57,546 nucleotides of DNA from Motiliproteus sp041586615 (lineage in GTDB: Bacteria > Pseudomonadota > Gammaproteobacteria > Pseudomonadales > Balneatricaceae): NCBI GenBank assembly GCA_041586615.1, contig JBFGZS010000025.1, positions 1 through 57,546 of the forward strand, written 5' to 3'. Shown here in pieces: positions 16,653 to 26,048 of this stretch. Made by a program: the position numbers and the translations under genes. Every line of letters starts with the position of its first letter. Positions within the stretch are counted from its first letter, which is position 1. Under the pieces are notes generated by a model. The model worked only from the letters and a program-made list of their open reading frames with translations, was not told the origin of the DNA and did not search any database.

Positions 16653-17759
16653 TTACAAATCAGCCAGCGGGTGGTTCGCCGGCCAAGGCGACACAAACAA
16701 CGCATCGATCCAGGCCAAATCGACCTCGGCCAGCGACTTAAAGCGCCAATCGGGTTTACCGTCTTTATCGATCAGCAATGCGCGTACCCCTTCGGTAAAC
16801 TCACCCGCGTTGGCGCAGTTGACCGACAGGTCCAGCTCGGCCCGAAAGACCTCTTTCAGCGACAGGTGTCGTCCGCGCTGAATTTGGGCAAAAATAATGG
16901 CCATCGCCGCCGGGCTTCCCGCTTTAACCGCCCCCTGCGCCTTCTGCAACCAACGATCATCGGTCTTCAGGGCTAAGAGGGCATGGGCGATGTCCTTCAG
17001 CTCGTAGTGATCCATCAACGCATTGATGGTGTCAAAGTGCTTAATCAGCTGCGATGGCGGCAACAGGGACATACTGTCCTGTTCCAGCTGACGCAGTACG
17101 CTGTTGACCCCGTGATGCAGCGATTCCAACCCTTCGCCCCACGCCGTACCCTGCAACCGCTCCAGCAGCAGCGCCTTCTTGTCGCTCTGGATAAACCGGT
17201 CACCCAGACCGACATAGCGACAGTCTGCGGCGTTCATGGCGCTGGCGGTCAGGCCAAGAAACAGGCCGATGCGCGCGGGCATCCGGTTCAGGAACCAGGT
17301 CCCCCCCACGTCGGGATACAGGCCAATACTGACTTCCGGCATGGCGATACGCGATGTTTCCGTGACCACTTTGTAGTTGGCGCCGGACATCAGACCGAGT
17401 CCACCCCCCATCACAATACCGCTGCCCCAAACGATAAGTGGCTTGGTGAAGCAATGAATGGCGTGATCCAGACGGTACTCTTCGACAAAGAAGGTCTCGC
17501 AAAAATTGGCCTCCCCTTCGCCGACCATACCCCGATAAAGATTAACAATATCGCCACCGGCGCAGAACGCCTTTTGCCCGGCACCATCGAGAATCACCGC
17601 TGCCACACTGGCATCGGCTTCCCATTCAGGCAGCTTCGGGGCCAGCAAGCGGATCATATCCAGGGTCAACGCATTCAGGCTTTTCTCGGCGTTTAGGGTC
17701 GCCTGAATAATTTTCTTGCCGTTACCGGCGGGGTGTTCGGTAAAAATCACTGCACTCAT
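16653..17759 (-). CDS. 3-hydroxyisobutyryl-CoA hydrolase (enoyl-CoA hydratase/isomerase family)
   Basis: The 368-residue protein is longer than ordinary crotonases (about 260) and has the marks of 3-hydroxyisobutyryl-CoA hydrolase. These are LNALTLDMIRLLAPKLPEWE, the oxyanion-hole segment KAFCAGGDIV, WGSGIVMGGGLGLM, MPEVSIGLYPDVGGTWFLNR and a C-terminal FAEVDLAW-like end. It removes CoA from 3-hydroxyisobutyryl-CoA, freeing the acid for MmsB. AAGGAG stands 8 bases before the ATG. It lies between the enoyl-CoA hydratase and mmsB, in pathway order. Confidence 0.92.
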   Translation of the reverse strand: MSAVIFTEHPAGNGKKIIQATLNAEKSLNALTLDMIRLLAPKLPEWEADASVAAVILDGAGQKAFCAGGDIVNLYRGMVGEGEANFCETFFVEEYRLDHAIHCFTKPLIVWGSGIVMGGGLGLMSGANYKVVTETSRIAMPEVSIGLYPDVGGTWFLNRMPARIGLFLGLTASAMNAADCRYVGLGDRFIQSDKKALLLERLQGTAWGEGLESLHHGVNSVLRQLEQDSMSLLPPSQLIKHFDTINALMDHYELKDIAHALLALKTDDRWLQKAQGAVKAGSPAAMAIIFAQIQRGRHLSLKEVFRAELDLSVNCANAGEFTEGVRALLIDKDGKPDWRFKSLAEVDLAWIDALFVSPWPANHPLADL

Positions 17760-17804
17760 CGTTGGATCTCCTTCGCACTCGGTACTGTCCCTTGGAGACC
17801 GGCC

Positions 17805-18581
17805 TTAACCGTTTTTCCAGTCGGGCTTGCGCTTCTGCAAAAAGGCATTCACACCCTCTTTCTGGTCCTCGGTGTGGAACAGATCAACAAACAGCTCCCG
17901 CTCGGTCGGCAGACTGACCGCATTATTACGCTGGTGCACCAACTGGATCAGTTCTTTACAGGCAGACACCGCCGATGGGCTCTGCTCGGCAACGCGCTCG
18001 GCCATCGCCAGCGCGGCTTCCAACGCCTGGCCCTTAGGCACCATCTCCTCGATCAGACCGATCTCCAGCGCCTTGTCAGCCTTGATACGCTCACCACACA
18101 GAATAAGACGCTTTGCCCAGGCCATGCTGATCAGGTTAAGCAGATTCTGGGTTCCGCCCGCACAGGGCAGCAGACCGACCTTGGCTTCAGGCAGCGCCAT
18201 CTGAGCCTGCTCTTCGGCGATACGAATATCGCAGGCCAGCGCGACTTCGAGACCACCACCCATGGCAAAACCATTGATGGCCGCAATCGAAACACCGCGA
18301 AACTGGCTCAGCGCTTCAAAGGCCTCGCCAAAGTAGCGCGCCATATTACGCGCGACACCAAAATCACCCTCGGCAAACAGATTCAGGTCGGCCCCGGCAG
18401 AGAAAAACTTCTCCCCCTGGCCGGTAATGACCAACGCGTAGATGCTCCGGTCCTGATTCAGCTCGGCAACGGTGCGCTTCAGCGCCTTAAGACTCGCTTC
18501 GGTCCAGGTATTGGCCGGTGGGTTGTTCATCGTGATCAGGGCCGTATGGCCCCGCTTTTCAACAAGAATGCTTTGACTCAT
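17805..18581 (-). CDS. Enoyl-CoA hydratase
   Basis: The 258-residue crotonase-fold protein contains the oxyanion-hole segment GEKFFSAGADLN, the GFAMGGGLEVALACD loop and LPEAKVGLLPCAGGTQ. In the last, Glu is the expected general base. It hydrates methacrylyl-CoA (or crotonyl-type CoA esters) in the cytosol, the step before 3-hydroxyisobutyryl-CoA hydrolase. I take the ATG at 18581 with GAGGAC seven bases upstream; the frame is open 15 codons further. Neighbour order supports the valine pathway, though the sequence alone does not fix substrate. Confidence 0.92.
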   Translation of the reverse strand: MSQSILVEKRGHTALITMNNPPANTWTEASLKALKRTVAELNQDRSIYALVITGQGEKFFSAGADLNLFAEGDFGVARNMARYFGEAFEALSQFRGVSIAAINGFAMGGGLEVALACDIRIAEEQAQMALPEAKVGLLPCAGGTQNLLNLISMAWAKRLILCGERIKADKALEIGLIEEMVPKGQALEAALAMAERVAEQSPSAVSACKELIQLVHQRNNAVSLPTERELFVDLFHTEDQKEGVNAFLQKRKPDWKNG

Positions 18582-18678
18582 CAATATTGTCCTCTTGATA
18601 ACCGGATACCATCTTGCATCGGTCATCGTCTGGTTTTAACCCGGTGATTATCCGGCCAATACAGGGGGCACCGTTTGG

Positions 18679-19836
18679 CTACAAGACCGCCGCCGCATCT
18701 GCCAGCAACAAGCGGCGCGCGATAATCACCCGCATGATTTCGTTGGTCCCTTCCAGAATCTGGTGCACGCGGTTATCGCGCACATGACGCTCCAGTGGGT
18801 ACTCTTTAATATAACCGTTGCCGCCATGTATCTGCAGCGCCGCATCGCAGACCTGATAACCCACATCGGTAGCAAAGCGCTTGGCCATCGCACAGTAGGT
18901 GGTCTTGTCGGGGTCATGGTTATCCAGCTTGAACGCCGCCAGCCGAATCATTTGCCGCGCAGCCACCAGCTCCGTCGCCATATCCGCCAACTTGAACTGC
19001 AACCCCTGGAACTGCGCCAGTTGTTTGCCAAACTGCTTGCGTTCCTGCATGTACGCCACGGCGCTGTTCAATGCCTGCTGCGCGGTACCGACCGAACAGG
19101 TGGCAATATTGATACGTCCGCCATCCAGCCCCCTCATGGCGATCTTGAAACCGTCCCCTTCGTTGCCCAACAGGCAGTCGGCGGGAATACGCACATCATC
19201 GAAGGTGATCATGCGGGTCGGCTGGCTGTTCCAGCCCATTTTGTCTTCTTTACGGCCATAACTGATACCGGCCTGGGTCGCATCCACGGCAAACGCTGAA
19301 ATGCCTTTCGGACCGTCGACACCGGTACGGGCCATCACGACCAGCACGTCGGTTTCACCGGCACCGGAGATAAAGCATTTGCTGCCATTCAACACGTACG
19401 CGTCGCCATCACGGCGCGCCGTGGTTTTTAACGATGCCGCATCGGAGCCGGCGTTCGGCTCGGTCAGACAGTAAGACGCCAGCTGTTCGCCCACCACCAG
19501 GGTCGGACACCATTTTTCGATGATTGCGGTATTACCGAACGCCCCGATCATCCAGGTTGCCATGTTATGAATGGTGATAAAGGCGGTTGTCGAGGTACAA
19601 CCCATCGCGAGCTGTTCGAAGATGATATGGGCATCGAGGCGTGAAAGCCCCATGCCACCGGCAGACTCCGGTGTATAGATACCGCAGAACCCCAACTCGC
19701 CCGCTTTGGCGATCACAGCTTTAGGAAAGGTCTGGTTCTGATCCCATTCGGCGGCATGGGGTGCCAGCTCCTGGTCAGTAAACGCCCTGGCCGCATCGGC
19801 AAAGGCGACTTGGTCTTCCGTCAGATTAAAATCCAT
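18679..19836 (-). CDS. Acyl-CoA dehydrogenase, probably isobutyryl-CoA dehydrogenase
   Basis: The 385-residue FAD enzyme starts MDFNLTEDQVAFADAARAF and has the signatures CLTEPNAGSDAASLKTTA and QIHGGNGYIKEYPLERHVRD. Near the C-terminus IHQILEGTNEIMR-like sequence (VHQILEGTNEIMR) holds the Glu expected as catalytic base. It oxidises isobutyryl-CoA to methacrylyl-CoA, passing electrons to electron-transfer flavoprotein. It lies between mmsA and the enoyl-CoA hydratase, a layout like human ACAD8-type genes in valine clusters. Substrate is inferred from context. Confidence 0.92.
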   Translation of the reverse strand: MDFNLTEDQVAFADAARAFTDQELAPHAAEWDQNQTFPKAVIAKAGELGFCGIYTPESAGGMGLSRLDAHIIFEQLAMGCTSTTAFITIHNMATWMIGAFGNTAIIEKWCPTLVVGEQLASYCLTEPNAGSDAASLKTTARRDGDAYVLNGSKCFISGAGETDVLVVMARTGVDGPKGISAFAVDATQAGISYGRKEDKMGWNSQPTRMITFDDVRIPADCLLGNEGDGFKIAMRGLDGGRINIATCSVGTAQQALNSAVAYMQERKQFGKQLAQFQGLQFKLADMATELVAARQMIRLAAFKLDNHDPDKTTYCAMAKRFATDVGYQVCDAALQIHGGNGYIKEYPLERHVRDNRVHQILEGTNEIMRVIIARRLLLADAAAVL

Positions 19837-19988
19837 AGACTTGCTCTCAATCAGACAGGGTCAGTGGCCGACCCCTGACACGTCAGCACCTTGCGGCGGC
19901 CAACGGTCTTGAGGCCCGGCAAGGTCCTGCTCTACTCATCAATTACGCAACGGAGCAGCCGATAACGCGGCCCCCTTGGTTATCAACA

Positions 19989-21482
19989 TTACTTTAGGTC
20001 GATCGTCATGTTCAGACCGGTGTTGATGTCATCTTCAAACCAGCGCGCAGTGACGGTCTTGGTTTCTGTGTAGAAACGAATCGCCTGCTTGCCGTAGGCG
20101 TGCTGATCGCCATAGAACGACTTTCTCCAACCGGTGAACGAGAAGAAAGGCAGTGGCACCGGTACCGGCACGTTGATACCCACCTGGCCAACTTTGATCT
20201 CGTGCTGATACTTGCGTGCCGCGGCGCCGGATGCGGTAAATATCGAGGTACCGTTACCGTACGGGTTGTTATTGACCAGCTCGATCGCTTCTTCCAGCGT
20301 GTCCGCCTCGATACAGCACAAGACCGGCCCAAAGATCTCTTCGGTGTAAATGCTCATATCGGTGCTCACTTTGCTGAACAGCGTTGGTCCGACCCAGTTA
20401 CCATCCGGGAAGCCTTCAACCTGGCAATCGGAACCGTCCAGCAGACACTCGGCGCCTTCGCGCTTGCCCGCTTCGATAAAGCTCAGGATGCGATCTTTAG
20501 ATTGCGGATTAATCTGCGGGCCGTAGGCCGCTTCCGGATCATTCCAGGCACCCGGGCGAACCTTGGCCAACGCATCACGCAGCTCGGGGATCCACTGACG
20601 TGATTCACCGACAAACACGGCAACAGAAATAGCCATACAGCGTTGACCACCGGCACCGACGGACGCGCCGACCAGGTTGTTGATCAGCTGGTTCTTCTGT
20701 GCATCCGGCATGATAACCATATGGTTTTTAGCACCGGCAAACGCCTGTACCCGCTTTAGGTGATCGGTACCGGTCTTGTAGATATGCTCCGCAACGGCTA
20801 CCGATCCGACAAAGGATATCGCCTGGGTATCGGGATGGGTCAGCAGGGTATCCACCTGCTCTTTAGAGCCGTGAACCATCTGCAGAACGCCTTCGGGGGC
20901 ACCCGCTTCCACAAACAGTTCAACCAGGCGCGTTGGCGTCTTCGGATCCTGCTCGGAGGGCTTGAGGATAAAGGTGTTACCGCAAGCGATGGCCATGGGG
21001 AACATCCATAACGGGATCATGGCCGGGAAGTTGAAGGGCGTGATACCCACACAAACACCCAGTGGCTGGGTATAGCTGTAGCTGTCGATCTTGCGCGCCA
21101 CATTTTCAACGGTTTCACCCATAGACAGACTGGCGACGTTGCAGGCGTGCTCGACCACTTCGATACCACGCCAGACATCACCCTTGGCATCGTCGAAGGT
21201 CTTGCCGGTTTCTTCGGACAAAATGGTCGCAATCTCGTCGTGATGCTCCTTGAGCAAGGCCTGGTAACGCAACATAACGCGAGCGCGGTCGGAGACCGGC
21301 ACTTCCTTCCAGGTTTCAAACGCTTGCTTGGCACTGCTGATCGCTGCGTCCATTTCGGCAGGCGTGGCACAGGGAACCTGGGCAATCACGTCCTGCGTCG
21401 CGGGGTTCGTGACGGGGATCCACTGTTCGGTCTGACTCTGGACGAATTGACCACCGATAAAGAGAGGAATTTGCTGCGTCAT
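19989..21482 (-). CDS. mmsA: Methylmalonate-semialdehyde dehydrogenase (CoA-acylating)
   Basis: The 497-residue aldehyde-dehydrogenase superfamily enzyme turns methylmalonate semialdehyde into propionyl-CoA with NAD and CoA. Evidence includes TPFNFPAMIPLWMFPMAIAC, NTFILKPSEQDP, ISFVGSVAVAEHIY and the catalytic-Cys segment GQRCMAISVAVFVG (MmsA-specific). PFFSFTGWRKSFYGDQHAYGK near the C-terminus is also specific. I chose the ATG at 21482 (GGAAGGTG upstream) over the one seven codons earlier. It is the first gene of the catabolic run and is divergent from an AraC-type regulator, as in the Pseudomonas mmsR-mmsAB arrangement. Confidence 0.96.
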   Translation of the reverse strand: MTQQIPLFIGGQFVQSQTEQWIPVTNPATQDVIAQVPCATPAEMDAAISSAKQAFETWKEVPVSDRARVMLRYQALLKEHHDEIATILSEETGKTFDDAKGDVWRGIEVVEHACNVASLSMGETVENVARKIDSYSYTQPLGVCVGITPFNFPAMIPLWMFPMAIACGNTFILKPSEQDPKTPTRLVELFVEAGAPEGVLQMVHGSKEQVDTLLTHPDTQAISFVGSVAVAEHIYKTGTDHLKRVQAFAGAKNHMVIMPDAQKNQLINNLVGASVGAGGQRCMAISVAVFVGESRQWIPELRDALAKVRPGAWNDPEAAYGPQINPQSKDRILSFIEAGKREGAECLLDGSDCQVEGFPDGNWVGPTLFSKVSTDMSIYTEEIFGPVLCCIEADTLEEAIELVNNNPYGNGTSIFTASGAAARKYQHEIKVGQVGINVPVPVPLPFFSFTGWRKSFYGDQHAYGKQAIRFYTETKTVTARWFEDDINTGLNMTIDLK

Positions 21483-21498
21483 GCTGTTCACCTTCCAG

Positions 21499-21513
21499 TT
21501 CACGTTAAGCGAG
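21499..21513 (-). promoter_or_regulatory. Half LiuR-like site before mmsA
   Basis: TTCACGTTAAGCGAG matches one arm (TTnACGTTAA) of the palindromes at 15582 and 22576, but the other arm is degraded. It lies 17 bases before the mmsA ATG, in the mmsA/araC divergent region. Weak on its own. Confidence 0.3.
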
Positions 21514-21655
21514 TTATTGTTCTAATGGCCGCACTAACAAATCGGCATGGATCCATTTAAGCACAGCAATACCGGCTTTTAGATTGATAAAGTTGCGCAA
21601 AAGATGGATTATATTGTCATTACTACTCCCATTCCCATCAACGTCAGACCTTGGT

Positions 21656-22552
21656 ATGAGTCGTCCCTCCAGCTGGCCGCTGCCCCCCAATAGTAGTCGA
21701 TTTGTGCTACCGCGCAATCTGCTGCACCAGCTCACCGAGCACCCGCTGACCCGGGATCTCTATCCGCTCGGTATCGGTCATTACCGGCGCGCACAGGGCC
21801 ACCAGATGATGCGTGACCGTCACGACGACTACCTGCTGATCTACTGCATTGACGGTCTGGGGGCGCTACATTACGCGGAACAGACCTTTACCCTCAGCGC
21901 CGGAACACTGGTGCTGTTACCGAAGGGACTCCCCCACCAATACCACGCCGATGCATCAAACCCCTGGACCATTTACTGGGTGCATTTCGAAGGCGATCAA
22001 GCCCAGGCGTTTAGCGACAATACCGGGCTAAGCCGCCAAGAGCCGGTGTTGAATATCGGCCTGCAACCGCGCCTGATCAATGATTTTGAACAGCTACTTC
22101 AGGTACGCCAGAGCGGCTATCAGCTACGGCCGTTTATTCACGCCGCCAACCAACTCCGCCAGATCCTCAGCTCATTGGCCTTGATTCGACCTTACAACAC
22201 CAGCCGCGGCAGTCTCGATATTGAGCAGGTTCATGCCCTGATGCAGACGCATATTCACGAACAGCTTGATCTGGAAACACTGGCCCGTAGCGTAAATTTA
22301 TCCAAATTCCATTTCGCCAAAAAATACCGCGAGCTGACCGGCAGCACGGCGATCAATCATTTTATCAACCTGAAAATTGAGCATGCCTGCCAATTACTCG
22401 ATATCGGCCAACAGAGCATCAGTGAAATCAGCTACGCACTGGGTTACGAAGATACCTACTACTTTTCGCGACTGTTCAAGAAGGTCATGGGCATCGCCCC
22501 TACCCAGTACCGCAAGCTCCGACTCGGCTCCTGGCCGAACAGGAGCCTATAG
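21656..22552 (+). CDS. mmsR: AraC-family transcriptional regulator, MmsR-like
   Basis: The 298-residue protein has an N-terminal cupin-like sensor domain (GTLVLLPKGLPHQYHAD ... WTIYWVHFEG) and a C-terminal double helix-turn-helix of the AraC/XylS type. The latter includes LDLETLARSVNLSKFHFAKKYRELTG and ISEISYALGYEDTYYFSRLFKKVMG. YWVHFEG-type sensor domains are usual in sugar or organic-acid responsive AraC proteins. It is divergent from mmsA, and in Pseudomonas the same position holds MmsR, activator of mmsAB. The gene symbol is therefore by position and family, not proven. I take the ATG at 21656; the frame is open 24 codons further upstream and neither start has a strong ribosome-binding site. 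Confidence 0.82.
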   Translation: MSRPSSWPLPPNSSRFVLPRNLLHQLTEHPLTRDLYPLGIGHYRRAQGHQMMRDRHDDYLLIYCIDGLGALHYAEQTFTLSAGTLVLLPKGLPHQYHADASNPWTIYWVHFEGDQAQAFSDNTGLSRQEPVLNIGLQPRLINDFEQLLQVRQSGYQLRPFIHAANQLRQILSSLALIRPYNTSRGSLDIEQVHALMQTHIHEQLDLETLARSVNLSKFHFAKKYRELTGSTAINHFINLKIEHACQLLDIGQQSISEISYALGYEDTYYFSRLFKKVMGIAPTQYRKLRLGSWPNRSL

Positions 22553-22575
22553 CGGCTATTTAAGCCATTTATGCG

Positions 22576-22591
22576 TTTACCTTAGCGTAAA
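22576..22591 (+). promoter_or_regulatory. LiuR-like palindromic operator before the merR gene
   Basis: TTTACCTTAGCGTAAA is self-complementary at 12 of 16 positions and differs from TTTACGTTAACGTAAA at two. It lies 103 bases before the MerR-type gene and after the AraC gene, so it could mediate autoregulation of the regulator and of the acyl-CoA synthetase gene beyond. Confidence 0.55.
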
Positions 22592-22693
22592 CTACTACTA
22601 CTCTTTGCCATGAATTCGTTGGCAAAACGATTTATCCCGCAGCAGTCATCGTATTAACAGCAATAACCGTCATAAAAGGCAATCAGCACCGAC

Positions 22694-23083
22694 ATGAGCC
22701 GTACCTATTCCATCAGTGACCTGGCCAAAGAGTTTGAGATCACGACCCGTAGCATCCGCTTTTATGAAGACCACGGGTTGATCGCACCAGCACGCAAAGG
22801 GCAAACCCGCATCTATAGTCATCGCGATATTGTGCGGTTAAAGCTCATTCTGCGCGGCAAGCGCCTGGGGTTCTCGCTGGCTGAAATCAGCGAACTGTTT
22901 GCCCTCTATGATGCCGGCCCCACCAGCAGCGCAACGCAACTCCAGCGCATGCTTTTAATTATCAAACAGAAAAACAACGCACTGGAGCAACAAGTCAGGG
23001 ATATCGCCGCCGTAAAACTGGAATTGGAAATAGCCACCCAACGCTGCCAAAAAGCCTTACACGAACTGGCTAACAAAGAGTAA
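22694..23083 (+). CDS. liuR: MerR-family regulator, LiuR-like
   Basis: The 129-residue protein begins with a winged helix-turn-helix of MerR type (YSISDLAKEFEITTRSIRFYEDHGLI), followed by KGQTRIYSHRDIVRLKLILRGKRLGFSLAEI. A long C-terminal coiled coil for dimerisation comes last. It lacks the Cys metal sites of classical MerR proteins. Short MerR proteins with this IRFYEDHGL pattern, next to branched-chain acyl-CoA genes, are typically LiuR, the regulator of leucine/isovalerate and valine breakdown. Palindromes at 15582 and 22576 fit that role. The symbol is an inference from family plus context. Confidence 0.78.
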   Translation: MSRTYSISDLAKEFEITTRSIRFYEDHGLIAPARKGQTRIYSHRDIVRLKLILRGKRLGFSLAEISELFALYDAGPTSSATQLQRMLLIIKQKNNALEQQVRDIAAVKLELEIATQRCQKALHELANKE

Positions 23084-23326
23084 GGGCAAGGCGTTAGACA
23101 ACCTGTAACCGGCAGTCACAGCCTCCATCTGCAGCACGTAAAAACAGTAGCCGATTACAATTCGATACATTTTCGTAATAGTTTTGCAGTACGCCATGCT
23201 TACTCTTGACCGGATAACCCTACCTCCGGCGGATACGTTTAGTGACGGTAAAAATATGTGCCATAAGATTTGATATCACTAAGCGCCGCAGACAATAAAA
23301 ACAACGGATCATCAAGGATACTGACC

Positions 23327-25012
23327 ATGACGAGTACGCAAGCCAGCTACACCAGCAGCACCAGCGACACCCCCCTGCTGGGGATGACCATTGGCGATCT
23401 CTTCGATCAAACGGTATCTCGCTTCCCGGAACATGAAGCCTTGGTTGTGCGTCACCAGGGAATCCGCTGGACCTATCACGAGCTTTACCAGCAAGTCGAA
23501 AATTGCGCCCGCGCACTGATGGCCATCGGCGCCGAGAAAGGCCAGCGCATCGGTATCTGGTCGCCGAATAATGCCCAGTGGTGTATTGCCCAGTTTGCCA
23601 CGGCCAAGATTGGCGCTATCCTGGTGAACATCAACCCGGCGTATCGTCTGCATGAGCTCGAATACGCCCTGAACCAGTCGGAATGCGCCATCATCATCGC
23701 CGCCGACAGCTTCAAATCCTCCAATTACAGCCAGATGCTCTATGAACTGGCGCCCGAGCTGAAGACCTGCCAGCCAGGTAAGCTCAAGGCCGACATGCTG
23801 CCAAACCTCAACACCGTTATCACGCTGACCGACGAACCCCGCGCAGGGATGATGAGCTGGAATCAGCTGATGTCCGGCACGGATACGATCGACCACGCCG
23901 CACTGGCTACCCGCCAGGCCAGCCTGCAATTCGATGAAGCCATCAATATTCAATACACGAGCGGCACCACCGGTTTTCCAAAAGGTGCAACGCTCAGTCA
24001 TCACAATATTCTCAACAACGGTTTTTTTGTCGGCGAAAGCCAAGGCTTTACCGACCAGGACCGCGTGGTCATTCCCGTACCGCTTTATCACTGCTTTGGT
24101 ATGGTGATGGGCAACCTCGGTTGTGTCACTCACGGTGCGACCATGATCTACCCGGATGAGGCCTTCGAGCCCGGCACCGTGCTGAAAACCGTGGCCGAAG
24201 AGCGCGCGACCGCTCTTTATGGTGTCCCAACCATGTTTATTGCCCAGTTGGAACATCCCGATTTCGCCAACTACGATCTCCGCTCGCTGCGTACCGGTAT
24301 CATGGCTGGCGCGACCTGCCCTACCAAGGTGATGAAACAGGTCATCGAAAAAATGCACATGTCACAGGTTCAGATCGCCTACGGCATGACCGAAACCAGC
24401 CCCGTCAGCACTCAGACTGGCGCCAACGACCCCATCGAAAAGCGTGTCAGCACGGTAGGGCGCACCCAGCCACACCTCGAATCCAAGATTATCAACGCCG
24501 AAGGGCAGACCGTCCCCCGAGGCGAGATAGGCGAACTCTGTACGCGCGGCTACAGCGTTATGCTGGGTTATTGGAATAATGACGAAGCCACCAAGAAATC
24601 GATCCGCAACGGCTGGATGCACACCGAAGACCTGGCCACCATGGATGAAGAGGGCTATATTGCCATCGTCGGTCGCAGCAAGGATATGGTTATTCGCGGC
24701 GGCGAGAATGTCTATCCACGGGAGATCGAAGAGTTTCTTTACACTCATCCGGCGATCTCTGATATTCAGGTGACCGGTGTTCCCGACCCCCGTTTCGGCG
24801 AAGAGCTGGTCGCGTGGGTCATACTCAAAGATGGCGAATCCCTTAGCGAGGAAGAGATCAAGGCTTTCTGCAAAGGCAAAATTTCCCACTTTAAGGTGCC
24901 TCGTTACATCAAATTCACCGAGGCCTTCCCCATGACCGTCACCGGCAAGATACAAAAATTCAAAATGCGAGAAGTCAGTATCGAAGAGCTGGGGCTCGCG
25001 AATAAAAAATAA
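23327..25012 (+). CDS. AMP-dependent acyl-CoA synthetase (medium/long or branched chain)
   Basis: The 561-residue ANL-superfamily enzyme activates a fatty or branched acid to its CoA ester. Visible motifs are the P-loop TSGTTGFPKGATLSH (about residue 210), YGMTETSPVS, HTEDLATMDEEGYIAIVGRSKDMVIRGGENVYP and the C-terminal TGKIQKFKMRE. The ATG at 23327 has AAGGA eight bases upstream; the frame stays open 19 codons further. Homologues accompany liuR in other gammaproteobacteria, which suggests a substrate from branched-chain or terpenoid breakdown, but the exact acid cannot be read from sequence. The 243-base region before it contains a poor palindrome near 23238. Confidence 0.9.
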   Translation: MTSTQASYTSSTSDTPLLGMTIGDLFDQTVSRFPEHEALVVRHQGIRWTYHELYQQVENCARALMAIGAEKGQRIGIWSPNNAQWCIAQFATAKIGAILVNINPAYRLHELEYALNQSECAIIIAADSFKSSNYSQMLYELAPELKTCQPGKLKADMLPNLNTVITLTDEPRAGMMSWNQLMSGTDTIDHAALATRQASLQFDEAINIQYTSGTTGFPKGATLSHHNILNNGFFVGESQGFTDQDRVVIPVPLYHCFGMVMGNLGCVTHGATMIYPDEAFEPGTVLKTVAEERATALYGVPTMFIAQLEHPDFANYDLRSLRTGIMAGATCPTKVMKQVIEKMHMSQVQIAYGMTETSPVSTQTGANDPIEKRVSTVGRTQPHLESKIINAEGQTVPRGEIGELCTRGYSVMLGYWNNDEATKKSIRNGWMHTEDLATMDEEGYIAIVGRSKDMVIRGGENVYPREIEEFLYTHPAISDIQVTGVPDPRFGEELVAWVILKDGESLSEEEIKAFCKGKISHFKVPRYIKFTEAFPMTVTGKIQKFKMREVSIEELGLANKK

Positions 25013-25094
25013 TGCGTTCCCCCTGCACATAGAGCGCACCCCGCTGCGCTCTGCCCTGCTAACCAGTCATTGAGGGTGATTACCCGGGAGACAT

Positions 25095-25928
25095 ATGCCA
25101 CTATTTTCCACCCTGGAGAACCACTACGGCAACCATCTGGATGGCACGGATTTTCAGCAAATCCTGCGCGATAACATTGAGGGGCCAATACGCTGTAGCG
25201 ACCTTGCACCGCTGGACCAGCTCCACTTGGGGGGACGGGAAGCCAGTGAGTCTCTGCTCAGCACTGCCGATCTAAAAGCAGGCGATCGATTACTGGATCT
25301 GGGCTGCGGGCTGGGTGGAACAGCGCGGCTGGCGGCGGAGACATTCGGCGTCGAAGCCATCGGGCTGGATCTTACCCATGCGCTGGTGGCGGGAGCGCAA
25401 CAGCTCAGCGCGGCGCTTAGCACGCCGGTCAATGCCCGCTTTCTACAGGGGAATGCGTTAGCCCTGCCCTTCCCCGACCAATATTTCGAGACGGTTGTTA
25501 TGCAGCACTGCCTGCTCAACCTGCCCGAGCCCGAGACAGCCTTACGTGAATGCCGGCGCGTCCTTAAACCCAATGGCCAGCTGATTCTTCACGAAGTCCT
25601 GCAAGGCCCGGGCGGGATACCTTACTATCCCGTGCCTTGGGCAGCCTCTGCCGAGCAAAGCTTTCTGGTTGATCAGACAACCTTATGCGGCTGGCTGAAC
25701 AACGGCGGCTTTAACACCTCCCGTATCGATGATCTCAGCGAACAGGCACTCAACTGGCGTACCCGGCATAGCGTCAGGGAGCACAAAGGCCTACGCCCCT
25801 TTTCTGTCCAACTGATATTCGGCGATGCCTTCGCCAGCATGGCGAAAAACCTGCGTCTTAATCTAGCCGAACAACGAGTGCGGGTCATCGCCTTGCACGC
25901 CGTCCGCGACAACGTAAAAACTGCATGA
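25095..25928 (+). CDS. Class I SAM-dependent methyltransferase (Methyltransf_11)
   Basis: The 277-residue protein has motif I LLDLGCGLGGTARLAAE (about residue 65), an acidic residue after strand 2 (AIGLDLTH), NALALPFPDQYFETVVMQHCLLNLPEPETALRECRRVLKPNGQL and HEVLQGPGGIPYYPVPW. The last is reminiscent of small-molecule (sarcosine/glycine-type or quinone) methyltransferases. The substrate is unknown. It follows the acyl-CoA synthetase by 82 bases on the same strand and could be cotranscribed. No signal peptide is seen. Confidence 0.85.
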   Translation: MPLFSTLENHYGNHLDGTDFQQILRDNIEGPIRCSDLAPLDQLHLGGREASESLLSTADLKAGDRLLDLGCGLGGTARLAAETFGVEAIGLDLTHALVAGAQQLSAALSTPVNARFLQGNALALPFPDQYFETVVMQHCLLNLPEPETALRECRRVLKPNGQLILHEVLQGPGGIPYYPVPWAASAEQSFLVDQTTLCGWLNNGGFNTSRIDDLSEQALNWRTRHSVREHKGLRPFSVQLIFGDAFASMAKNLRLNLAEQRVRVIALHAVRDNVKTA

Positions 25929-26048
25929 CTGCATGCGGGTAGACGCAACGCCTTCTCGGGACCCACCTATAGTAATCAGTATTTTACGATTGCCTGCATC
26001 ACAACATCATGCCTAGAATAGAGGCGAAGCCACTTTAATGGAATAACC

